Source: Akkermansia sp.
GTDB lineage: Bacteria; Verrucomicrobiota; Verrucomicrobiia; Verrucomicrobiales; Akkermansiaceae
Assembly (NCBI GenBank): GCA_017435365.1
Contig: JAFSFD010000037.1
Span: forward strand, 1-57,584
Length of the DNA stretch: 57,584 nt
Reading direction: 5' to 3'
The translations under genes and the position numbers were made by a program. Under the pieces are notes generated by a model. It was not told where the DNA came from and made no database searches. It saw only the letters and a list, made by a program, of their open reading frames with translations. Every line of letters begins with the position of its first letter. The stretch's first letter is position 1. This document shows, piece by piece, positions 26,326 through 33,656 of the stretch.

Positions 26326-28425
26326 TTACAATGTCTGTTTGATTTTTTCCAGGGAGTAGCACTCGATGATGTCGCCCACCTCGTAGTCGTTGTAGTCGGC
26401 CAGGCGGATACCGCACTCCAGACCGGCCTTGACTTCTTCCACCTCGTCCTGGAAGCGGCGCAGGGTAGACATCTTGCCGTCGAACACCACCTGACCATCG
26501 CGCAGCACGCGGGCCTCGGCCGTGCGGAGCATCTTGCCGTCGGACACGTAGGAACCGGCAGCCTTGCCCTTGTTGAGCTTGAACACCTGCTTGATTTCGG
26601 CGTGACCCAGCACGGTTTCGCGGGTCTCGGGCTCCAGCAGGCCGAGCATGGCATCCTTCACCTGGTCAATCAGCTCGTACACGATGGAGAAAATCTTCAC
26701 CTGCACGCCTTCGCGCTTCACGGCCTTCACCGCATTGCTCTCCACTTTCACGTTGAAGCCCAGGATAACGGCATCGGAAGAGGAGGCGAGCAGTACATCG
26801 CTTTCGGAAATCGGGCCGGCGGCTGCACCGATGAACTGGCATTCCACCTTCTCGCTCTCGATATCCATGATGGCCTTCTTGATGGCCTCCACAGAGCCCT
26901 GCACGTCGCCCTTCAGGTAGAGCTTCAGCACGGCCTTCTGGGTGCCGTCTCCCATCATGGCCAGAATGTCTTCCATGCGGGAGCGGCGGGGGGCCGTCAG
27001 GCGCTGCTGGCGCAGTTCCTCCAGACGCTCATCGGACAGGCGGCGGGCGGCGCGGTCGTTCTCCATTTCCACCAGCTCATCGCCCACGTTCGGGGTCTCC
27101 AGGAAACCGGAAACTTCTGCGGGCATGCCGGGTGTGGCTTTCTTGATGCGCTGTCCCTTGTCGTCCAGCATGGTCTTCACCTTGCCGGAGTAGGGGCCGC
27201 AGATGAAGGGCATGCCGACCTTCAGGGTGCCGCTCTGCACGATGACGGTGGCAGAGCTGCCCTTGCCCTGTTCCATGCGGGCCTCGATGATGGAGGCGCG
27301 GCAGTTGGCCTTCGGGTTGGCTTTCAGCTCCAGCACTTCAGCCTGCAGGCAGAGCAGGTCGAGCAGGTCGTCCATGCCGGCACCTGTGTGGGCAGAGACA
27401 TCCACGCACTCAATCTCACCACCGAAGTCCGTGGGCATGAGGTCGTTCTCCATGAGCTGAGTGCGCACGCGCATGGGGTCGGCGGCGGGCAGGTCGCACT
27501 TGTTTACCGCCACGATGATGGTCTTGCCGGCAGCCTTTGCGTGCATGATGGCCTCCTTCGTCTGCGGCATGATGCCGTCATTGGCAGCCACGACCAGCAC
27601 CACGATGTCGGTCACGTCTGCACCGCGGGCGCGCATCTCGGTGAAGATGGCGTGGCCGGGGGTATCGATGAAGGTGAGGGTGTTGCCGGCGTGGTTCACG
27701 GTGTAGGCGCCGATATGCTGGGTAATGCCACCTGCTTCACCGGCGGTCACCTTGGTGCGGCGGATGTAGTCGAGCAGGGAGGTCTTGCCATGGTCCACGT
27801 GCCCCATCACGGTGATGATGGGTGTACGCACTTTCAGGGAATCCTCAGGTTCTTCCTCCACTGCGACTGCCTCGGGCTCCTTGATTTCTTCCACCGGAGC
27901 CTTCACTCCTGCGCCTTTTTCGCGGCGCACGCGTTCGTAGGTGAAGCCGTGCTTCTCGCACAGGGCGGCCACCTGGTCGCTGTCCAGCGTGGTGCTCGGA
28001 TTGGCGAATACGCCCATGGGCAGCAGCTCGGCAATCAGTTTGAAAGGTTTCATGTTCATCAGCGTGGCCAGGTCTGCCACGGAGATGGGGGCCTTGATGT
28101 TCATGACCTTGCCGGCGTCATCAGCGGTTGCAGGCGTTGCAGCGGGCTCCGGTGCCGGGGCGGGTGCCGGCTTGGGGGCAGGTGCTGCTGCGGGCTTGGG
28201 TGCCGGTGCGGGTTCTGCCGGCTTGGCGGCAGGCGCAGGAGCCGGAGCCTTGCGGGCCGGCTTGCGCGGGGAGAGCAGGTCCAGCGCTTCCTTCTTAGGG
28301 GCGCTTTCTCTGGCGGCAGGGGCAGGGGCTTTGGCCGGTGCCTCTTTCGGGGCGGGTGCCTTCTTCTTCTTGGTGCCCCCGATTAAATCGAGCACGGGAG
28401 CTTTCTTTTCGTCTTTATTTGCCAT
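26326..28425 (-). CDS. infB: Translation initiation factor IF-2
   Basis: 699 residues. The N-terminal third is a Lys/Ala/Pro-rich low-complexity region (repeated [13 protein letters not shown] stretches to about residue 100), then an IF2-N-type domain ([20 protein letters not shown]). The GTPase domain has G1 [10 protein letters not shown]3 DTPGH and G4 NKCD, followed by the beta-barrel and C-terminal domains that bind fMet-tRNA. Shorter than the E. coli protein (890) because the N-terminal region is reduced. Middle gene of the nusA-infB-rbfA operon. Confidence 0.95.
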   Translation of the reverse strand: MANKDEKKAPVLDLIGGTKKKKAPAPKEAPAKAPAPAARESAPKKEALDLLSPRKPARKAPAPAPAAKPAEPAPAPKPAAAPAPKPAPAPAPEPAATPATADDAGKVMNIKAPISVADLATLMNMKPFKLIAELLPMGVFANPSTTLDSDQVAALCEKHGFTYERVRREKGAGVKAPVEEIKEPEAVAVEEEPEDSLKVRTPIITVMGHVDHGKTSLLDYIRRTKVTAGEAGGITQHIGAYTVNHAGNTLTFIDTPGHAIFTEMRARGADVTDIVVLVVAANDGIMPQTKEAIMHAKAAGKTIIVAVNKCDLPAADPMRVRTQLMENDLMPTDFGGEIECVDVSAHTGAGMDDLLDLLCLQAEVLELKANPKANCRASIIEARMEQGKGSSATVIVQSGTLKVGMPFICGPYSGKVKTMLDDKGQRIKKATPGMPAEVSGFLETPNVGDELVEMENDRAARRLSDERLEELRQQRLTAPRRSRMEDILAMMGDGTQKAVLKLYLKGDVQGSVEAIKKAIMDIESEKVECQFIGAAAGPISESDVLLASSSDAVILGFNVKVESNAVKAVKREGVQVKIFSIVYELIDQVKDAMLGLLEPETRETVLGHAEIKQVFKLNKGKAAGSYVSDGKMLRTAEARVLRDGQVVFDGKMSTLRRFQDEVEEVKAGLECGIRLADYNDYEVGDIIECYSLEKIKQTL

Positions 28426-28472
28426 GTGTTATAAAAAATCTTGTTACTGGGTTCAGTCGGGGGGGATGGGAA

Positions 28473-29762
28473 TCAGAGGCTGGCCTTGGCCTTGTTCAGG
28501 ATGTCCTGGGCCTCGTCCTCGGAGATGCCGAGTGCTTCCACCAGGCTTTCCACATCGGCGTATTCGGCAATGCCTTCCACCGTGGTGAAACCGCAGGCCA
28601 CCATGCTGGCGGCCATGGAGTTGGAGATGCCCAGGGTCATAGCCAGTTCGCTCGCGCCTTCGTTGGCCAGGCTCTTGGCCTGTGCCTTCTCGTCATAGGC
28701 TTCCACGCGCACATCCCAGCGCTCTTCGGGGGTGGAGATAAGGCGTGCCGTCAGGCGCACGTTCTGGCCCTTGCGGCCCTTGGCCTTGGCGGCGGCTTTG
28801 TCATCCTCCACCACTACGGTCACCACGCGGGCTGCTTTGTCCACATTCACTTTCAGCGGTTCGATGGGAGCCAGGGATTCGGTCACGATGGCAGCCTTGT
28901 CATCGGTGTATTCGAGGATGTCCACCTTCTCGTGGTTGAGTTCGTTCACCACGTTCTTCACGCGGGCTCCTCGCATACCCACACAGGCTCCGATGGGATC
29001 CACGTTCGGGTCGTTGCTGCGCACCACCATCTTGGTGCGGTAGCCGGCCTCACGCACGATGGTGAGGATTTCCACCGTGTGGTCAGCAATCTCCTGCACT
29101 TCGTTCTCGAAGAGGCGGCGTACCAGGTTGGGGTGACTGCGGGAGAGGATGAGCTCGCTACCGCGCACGCCATCGCGCACCTCCACTACGTAGAAACGCA
29201 TGCGGTCGCCGCTGTTGTACTCTTCCCCGGGGATGCGCTGGCGCAGGGGCACCAGACCCTCGTACTTCTCGACCTCCACGATGACGTCGCCCTTGTCATA
29301 GCGCTTCACCGTGCCGGTCACCACTTCGCCGGCGCGGTCGCGGAAGGCCTCGGCCAGCATTTCCTGCTCAGCCTTGCGAATGCGCTGCTGCATGGTCTGG
29401 CGGGCGGTCTGCACGGCGATGCGGCCGAAGTCCTTCGGGGTGATGTTCACGCTGATGGTGTCGCCGGGCAGGTATTCCTTGCCTTTCTTGGCGCCGGCAG
29501 CCTGGGCCACGGAGAGTTTCACCTCGTTGAATGCATCTGTCAGCAGCTCGTCTTCCACCACAATCATATCGGCCTTGATCTTGACTGTGCCTTTCTGTGG
29601 ATTAATCACGGCACGGATGTTGTTGATGCGGTCGGCACCGGACACCATCTTGGAATAGGCAGTGATGAAGGAGGCTTCGAGAGCCTGGATGACTCGCTCG
29701 CGGGTAAGGTCTTTTTCGCGAACGTAGAAATCAATCAGGGCGGAGATATCGGTGGTGGCCAT
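28473..29762 (-). CDS. nusA: Transcription termination/antitermination protein NusA
   Basis: 429 residues from MATTDISALI. N-terminal RNA polymerase-binding domain, S1 domain (about 140-205, VTGTVKRYDKGDVIVEVEKYE), two KH domains (DPIGACVGMRGARVKNVVNE) and a C-terminal helix-hairpin-helix segment (GISEDEAQDILNKAKAS). NusA slows elongation and stimulates hairpin termination. The same frame is open upstream through ATG 29846, which would add 28 residues across the terminator hairpin; the shorter start gives the normal family N-terminus. No Shine-Dalgarno precedes it. Usually rimP sits directly upstream; here hemC does. Confidence 0.92.
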   Translation of the reverse strand: MATTDISALIDFYVREKDLTRERVIQALEASFITAYSKMVSGADRINNIRAVINPQKGTVKIKADMIVVEDELLTDAFNEVKLSVAQAAGAKKGKEYLPGDTISVNITPKDFGRIAVQTARQTMQQRIRKAEQEMLAEAFRDRAGEVVTGTVKRYDKGDVIVEVEKYEGLVPLRQRIPGEEYNSGDRMRFYVVEVRDGVRGSELILSRSHPNLVRRLFENEVQEIADHTVEILTIVREAGYRTKMVVRSNDPNVDPIGACVGMRGARVKNVVNELNHEKVDILEYTDDKAAIVTESLAPIEPLKVNVDKAARVVTVVVEDDKAAAKAKGRKGQNVRLTARLISTPEERWDVRVEAYDEKAQAKSLANEGASELAMTLGISNSMAASMVACGFTTVEGIAEYADVESLVEALGISEDEAQDILNKAKASL

Positions 29763-29809
29763 TTTCTTGTCTGGTTGTGTGGTGATTTTTTTTGTTTGTT
29801 GCCGTGTAT

Positions 29810-29835
29810 AAAAAAAGAGCGGGTCCCAGACCCGC
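29810..29835 (-). terminator. Intrinsic terminator in the nusA leader (also ends hemC transcription)
   Basis: On the minus strand GCGGGTC/GACCCGC with a three-base loop, followed by TCTTTTTTTATA. It lies about 30 bases downstream of the start point predicted from the promoter at 29872-29900 and about 50 bases before the nusA ATG. It can therefore act as an attenuator for nusA as well as the end of hemC. Confidence 0.8.
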
Positions 29836-29871
29836 CCCAATCTCATAACGGACCGGAACTTGTACGCGCGG

Positions 29872-29900
29872 ATTATAGACGCGGACTGATGCTCTGTCAA
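29872..29900 (-). promoter_or_regulatory. Perfect consensus sigma70 promoter for the nusA operon
   Basis: Minus strand TTGACA (29895-29900), 17-base spacer, TATAAT (29872-29877), directly after the hemC stop. It is the only promoter in the window with both hexamers at full consensus. Confidence 0.85.
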
Positions 29901-29922
29901 GCTTTTTTGTGCTGAACTGACC

Positions 29923-30855
29923 CTATTTTGTAGCTTGTAACAGGCGGCTGTGCAGGCTGGCGGCTACGGTTCCGGGTGTATCTCCGGTTTCGCTCAGCCG
30001 GGTGAAATGCGTGGCGTCCGAATAGTGCACCACATGCAGAGTCAGGCTGCCATCGGCGTTGATTTCGGCATAACCTCCCACCGGCACGGAGCAATCTGCC
30101 TGCAGCAGGTTCAGGAAGGCTCGTTCGCAGGAAATACAGCGGCTGGTCGGCTCGTGATTCACCCGGGCGACCATCTCCAGCGCGGCTGTGTCCTCTTTGC
30201 GGCATTCCAGGGCAATGGCTCCCTGGCCCAGCGCGGGAAGAAAAGCATCCACCGGAAGCCCCACCACACGCACCGGCGTGCCATTCACTTCGAATGCCTC
30301 CTGCGGGTAGCCCAGGCGGTTCAAGCCGGCGCGAGCCAGCAGGGTGGCCGAAACCTCCGGGTTCTCCACCATCTTGCGCAGCCGGGTGGCCACATTGCCA
30401 CGCACCGGCACCGTGCGGGCGCGGCCCTCCCAGTAAGTTTGCACCATGTGGCTGCGGCGCACACTCCCCGTGGCAATGACGAGATTCTGTTCATCGGCAT
30501 CCGCCTTCATGACCAGCACATCCTGAATCTCCTCGCGCGGCAGCACGGCAGCCAGCGCAAAGCGCGCATCCAGCACTCCGGGCATGTCCTTCAGGCTGTG
30601 TACCGCGCAGTCAATCTCTCCGGCCGCCAGGGCTTCTTCAATGGCTGCAATGAATACTCCCTTGTCGCCCGTGTTCGTGGCTGCATTTACCATGTGCAGC
30701 GGAATATCCGTGCGCTGGTCCCCGGCAGTGGTGATAATCCTGATTTCGCACTCCAGCCCGGGATTAGCGGCTTTCAATGCGGTGATGGCCTGGTGGGTCT
30801 GCGCTAGCGCCAGCTCACTACCACGGGTCCCGATGCGGAGAAGATTGCTGCTCAT
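29923..30855 (-). CDS. hemC: Porphobilinogen deaminase (hydroxymethylbilane synthase)
   Basis: 310 residues, normal length. It polymerises four porphobilinogens into hydroxymethylbilane for haem and other tetrapyrroles. Visible features: RIGTRGSELALAQ at 7-19, the loop DAVLPREE-like LAAVLPREEIQDV, VRGNVATRLRK (151-161) and the dipyrromethane-cofactor cysteine Cys255 in LLQADCSVPVGGYAEI. The start at 30855 is fixed by the promoter: its -10 box ends seven bases upstream, so the in-frame starts at 30864 and 30891 lie at the edge of or inside the promoter. It is followed by the nusA promoter and the shared terminator. Confidence 0.93.
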   Translation of the reverse strand: MSSNLLRIGTRGSELALAQTHQAITALKAANPGLECEIRIITTAGDQRTDIPLHMVNAATNTGDKGVFIAAIEEALAAGEIDCAVHSLKDMPGVLDARFALAAVLPREEIQDVLVMKADADEQNLVIATGSVRRSHMVQTYWEGRARTVPVRGNVATRLRKMVENPEVSATLLARAGLNRLGYPQEAFEVNGTPVRVVGLPVDAFLPALGQGAIALECRKEDTAALEMVARVNHEPTSRCISCERAFLNLLQADCSVPVGGYAEINADGSLTLHVVHYSDATHFTRLSETGDTPGTVAASLHSRLLQATK

Positions 30856-30862
30856 GCCCTGC

Positions 30863-30891
30863 ATTCTATCTCGCCCTTCTGACCATTGCAA
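30863..30891 (-). promoter_or_regulatory. Promoter of hemC (leaderless geometry)
   Basis: Minus strand TTGCAA (30886-30891), 17-base spacer, TAGAAT (30863-30868), then seven bases to the ATG at 30855. Confidence 0.6.
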
Positions 30892-30923
30892 CCGCTAAGC
30901 CTGACAGCGTGAGCATTCTGCCA

Positions 30924-31114
30924 GATAAATTGATATTTGTCGTTCCGACAAAGGTACAAAGTACGAGGTGGGAGGTACGAAGTGAAAGTTCCGCGAGCCA
31001 TGCGGCTCGCCATTTGTTATCAGGCGAATACACCTGCAGGCGCCAGCCTGCCTGACTTTATACTTCGCACTTCCCACTTCGTACCTCGTACTTCTTCAAA
31101 TTCCGATTTGTCGG
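30924..31114. repeat. Palindromic intergenic element, heptad-arm type (copy 1)
   Basis: 191 bases. Left terminus GATAAATTGATATTTGTCG, right terminus CAAATTCCGATTTGTCGG; the termini are imperfect inverted repeats of each other. Inside, two arms with 7-base periodicity (GTACGAG, GTGGGAG, GTACGAA units; complement on the other side) flank a central GCGAGCC/GGCTCGC hairpin and a CAGGC/GCCTG hairpin. An inverted, near-identical copy begins at 57442. It fills most of the gap between hemC and the lipoprotein gene at 31192-31656. Confidence 0.8.
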
Positions 31115-31191
31115 CTCTGTACTCAAACCTGGGAATACGTGTGGAGAATTCCACCCTGCTGCGCATTGGTGCGCCAGATGCATGCTACGTG

Positions 31192-31656
31192 CTATGACGC
31201 CTGGGCAGGGCTTAATTGCAGGATGATATCCCGCATGGCTTGCCAATGGGAGGGCTGGGGTCCCGGGGACTCCAGAAGGGTGCTGAGCTTCATGAAATTG
31301 AAATCAGTAGCATCCAGCAGGAGGGTGCCATCCGGCATGCGGGAAATATGCTTCTGCGAGGGATGCACAATCAGCCAGCCTTCTTTCTCATAGCCGTTGT
31401 CAAAGGTTTTGAGCAGAACGGTGGTATCTTTCTTCAACCCGGAGTTGAAGGCGGCTCGTATCACGCCGCGGTGGGTGACACTGGTGAACTCGCCGTTGTC
31501 CTCGCGGCTCTGAATCCCCCGCAACTCCACCAGCACCGTGGGTTGCATCAGATTGACGGGGTTCGGGAGGAGGTTAATTGTTTCCGGCTTTTCTGCGGGG
31601 CTGCTGCAGGAGGTGAGCAGGGTTGCAGCGCACGCCAGGGTAACTAAATGGTTCAT
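31192..31656 (-). CDS. Small lipoprotein of unknown function
   Basis: 154 residues with a lipoprotein signal: hydrophobic stretch then LLTSC (Cys at about residue 17), so it is probably acylated and membrane anchored. The rest is a small mixed domain (VLVELRGIQSREDNGEFTSV, DTTVLLKTFDNGYEKEGWLI) with no family I recognise. Its start overlaps the stop of the upstream membrane protein gene by four bases (ATGA), so the two are translationally coupled. Last gene of a small minus-strand run of envelope proteins (32724 to 31192). Confidence 0.65.
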   Translation of the reverse strand: MNHLVTLACAATLLTSCSSPAEKPETINLLPNPVNLMQPTVLVELRGIQSREDNGEFTSVTHRGVIRAAFNSGLKKDTTVLLKTFDNGYEKEGWLIVHPSQKHISRMPDGTLLLDATDFNFMKLSTLLESPGPQPSHWQAMRDIILQLSPAQAS

Positions 31657-32351
31657 GGCATATGATGGTGTTGATGCGTGGCGTGAATGACTTTCTGTGC
31701 TTCGAATATCCAGCTGTGGTAGGGTGGTGTGTTGAATTGTTTGGCTGGAAGCAAGGGATTATTCCAGCTGGCGCGTGGGGAGCTGGTGCCGAAAACTTCG
31801 CGTCGGGTGAATAACTCTCCGTCTGCCAGACCGTGCAGGAACCAGAAAGCATTGATGGCTACCAGCCCGCCGTAGATGGCATGCAGGGCGGTGCCGTTGC
31901 CGATGACGGTTCGTCCTGCATGCGTCAGCCACAGGGTGAAGGCGAACAGGGAGCTCCCGAACAGCGCCAATGTCGTGTAGGGGCAGCTTGTAACCCAGAG
32001 CCCGGTTATGCTCCACAAAAGCTCGCAACCGGCCAGTGTGCACAGCAGAATAACCAGCGGCCAGATGATGCACCCTCTGATTCCCCGCTTTTCAAGTTTA
32101 TCTCCCAGCCGGCATAAAAGCCAATAGCATGCCAGTGCCGGCACCGTGGTGAAGACCATGACGGAGAGGACAAGAAACAAATGCGGAACTGACCACACGA
32201 GGTAGTCATGCCAGGTAGGCTCGTGCCCTGGTACCAGCGCTGCTGCGATGCTCAGACTGAGTGCCCCCAGCGTCGGGGTGAGCACCAGCAGCCAGCCCAT
32301 GACTCGCTGGCCGGTGCTTTGAGATTGTGGTCTGTGGGGCGATGTCGGCAC
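31653..32351 (-). CDS. Integral membrane protein of unknown function
   Basis: 232 residues with five predicted transmembrane segments (about 18-40, 50-75, 95-115, 125-145 and 160-177) and a C-terminal soluble tail rich in His and Gln. No catalytic motif or known family is recognised. It lies four bases after the small exported protein gene at 32356-32724 and overlaps the lipoprotein gene that follows, so these three probably form one envelope unit. Confidence 0.65.
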   Translation of the reverse strand: MPTSPHRPQSQSTGQRVMGWLLVLTPTLGALSLSIAAALVPGHEPTWHDYLVWSVPHLFLVLSVMVFTTVPALACYWLLCRLGDKLEKRGIRGCIIWPLVILLCTLAGCELLWSITGLWVTSCPYTTLALFGSSLFAFTLWLTHAGRTVIGNGTALHAIYGGLVAINAFWFLHGLADGELFTRREVFGTSSPRASWNNPLLPAKQFNTPPYHSWIFEAQKVIHATHQHHHMP

Positions 32352-32355
32352 GAGC

Positions 32356-32724
32356 CTATCTCTTCATGATTTCGATTTCCAGCGTATAAAGCTTCTGCCG
32401 CAGCCGGAGCGATTTGGGGGTACTCTTTCCGGCCACGACCTCTTCCAGCCGTATTTGCTCCTTGTAGTTTCGGGCAAGTAGTTGAGACAGCTCGGTACAG
32501 TGGGTATCAGAAGCTGATGCAAGTTCTGCGGTCAGGTACTTTTCCTCCGCCCGGAGTATGTCTGCGAGGGGGCAGAGCCCCTGGTTATATTGCTGCACCG
32601 CAGCTTGTACCACCGGGCTGGAATGTTGTTTCAGACTGTTCCAGTATGCCTGGGTGTCCGTATCATTGGCCATGACAGCGCCGGCCAGGATAAAACTGAG
32701 GAGAAATTGTTGAATGGTACGCAT
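32356..32724 (-). CDS. Small exported helical protein
   Basis: 122 residues with a signal peptide (about 1-19, FLLSFILAGAVMAND) and a mostly helical mature part. The segment YNQGLCPLADILRAEEKYLTAELA resembles the turn between helices in TolC-like outer membrane factors, but the protein is far too short to be one. Function unknown. First gene of the three-gene minus-strand run. Confidence 0.6.
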   Translation of the reverse strand: MRTIQQFLLSFILAGAVMANDTDTQAYWNSLKQHSSPVVQAAVQQYNQGLCPLADILRAEEKYLTAELASASDTHCTELSQLLARNYKEQIRLEEVVAGKSTPKSLRLRQKLYTLEIEIMKR

Positions 32725-32813
32725 GGTTCGTAGGCTGAGGTGATGATGCTCTCACATATGATGACGTATGAGTGGAGCCTCTTTGTTTATGTTATAGTAA
32801 AAAATCTGACTTT

Positions 32814-33308
32814 TCAATTGTTTCCCTGATAATGCTCCAGAATATCTGCAGGGATGTAGGCGAAGAGCAGCGTGAGGCCGGATTCGTGATGGCTATCCTC
32901 CTTCATCAGCAGGCTGACCAGATTCCGGCTGTGTTCTTTGATGATGCATTCACTTATCTGCTCCGCCGGGATGCTGTGGAGCACACACCCCGATGCGCTG
33001 ATGGCAACAGCTCGGCGGTTGGTGAAGATATAGGTCTGGTTGGTAAGAATCTTCCGTTTGAGGGTGGGCGCTGCCGCGAAAAGTATGATGCCAAGCAGGA
33101 GGATGCCACCCGCCAGATTCCCGGAGCAGAATTCGTGGAGCATTGAGAGCGGTTCCACCGGGTACAGCAGATGCAGACTGTTGGCATAAATCAGCACCAG
33201 GATGAGCATCGGGATATACTCATGCACCGACTGGCCGGGTAATTGCGCTTTCCCCTGCCAGATGATTTCTTCCCCCTCTTGCAGAGGGATATCGGTGATA
33301 TTCTGCAT
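32814..33308 (-). CDS. Membrane protein with bacterial PH-like domain
   Basis: 164 residues. EGEEIIWQGKAQLP at the start, two transmembrane segments (about 30-50 and 66-83), then a PH-like beta domain recognised by LTNQTYIFTNRRAVAIS and SIPAEQISEC. This layout (short cytosolic start, two helices, bPH2 domain) is that of the YdbS/YdbT type of small membrane proteins with unclear roles in envelope stress. A TATGAT box ends six bases before the ATG, another leaderless-type start. It is separated by 89 bases from the next gene, so probably monocistronic. Confidence 0.65.
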   Translation of the reverse strand: MQNITDIPLQEGEEIIWQGKAQLPGQSVHEYIPMLILVLIYANSLHLLYPVEPLSMLHEFCSGNLAGGILLLGIILFAAAPTLKRKILTNQTYIFTNRRAVAISASGCVLHSIPAEQISECIIKEHSRNLVSLLMKEDSHHESGLTLLFAYIPADILEHYQGNN

Positions 33309-33314
33309 GTGAGT

Positions 33315-33342
33315 ATCATAACATAAAAAAAATCAATGTCTA
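33315..33342 (-). promoter_or_regulatory. Promoter of the PH-like gene
   Basis: Minus strand TAGACA (33337-33342), 16-base spacer, TATGAT (33315-33320), six bases to the ATG at 33308. Confidence 0.45.
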
Positions 33343-33405
33343 GTGGAAAATGGCTTTCTGCGGCCATGCTCGAGTGCGCTCACTCAATGATGTCGCAATG
33401 TGAGC

Positions 33406-33526
33406 GATAAATTGATGTTTGTCGTTGTCGGGGCACGGGACTTCAGTCCCGAAATAACGGTGCTTCCAATCGGGACTGAAGTCCCGTGCTCCGACAGAGT
33501 TCCCCCACAAATTCGCGTTTATCGGG
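33406..33526. repeat. Palindromic intergenic element, GGGACTTCAGTCCC type (copy 1)
   Basis: 121 bases with termini GATAAATTGATGTTTGTCG and CACAAATTCGCGTTTATCGGG. The core is a perfect 19-bp inverted repeat GCACGGGACTTCAGTCCCG / CGGGACTGAAGTCCCGTGC around a 19-base loop; each arm is itself palindromic. Related copies at 40141-40250 (inverted) and 45845-45966. It occupies most of the 348-base gap 33309-33656; the remainder holds only the promoter at 33605. Confidence 0.8.
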
Positions 33527-33604
33527 ATGAGAAGATGCTTTCGAGGACGCACCGATCCTCAATATCTGCAATCTCGGAGTAATTTTCAGGTGGGAAGAAA
33601 AGGC

Positions 33605-33633
33605 TTGCATCTGCCATGAAAAGAGGTTAAAGT
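33605..33633 (+). promoter_or_regulatory. Promoter of the double-PIN protein
   Basis: TTGCAT (33605-33610), 17-base spacer, TAAAGT (33628-33633); about 16 bases of leader without a Shine-Dalgarno before ATG 33657. Confidence 0.5.
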
Positions 33634-33656
33634 CTCTTCCGACAACTACTTTAAGT

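Noticed and set aside
26602..28386. 594-codon plus-strand ORF opposite infB
   Set aside because: Antisense to a certain IF-2 gene; Gly/Val/His-rich shadow.
30856..30891. Longer hemC starting at 30891 or 30864
   Set aside because: Both starts fall in or next to the promoter elements; the family N-terminus begins at 30855.
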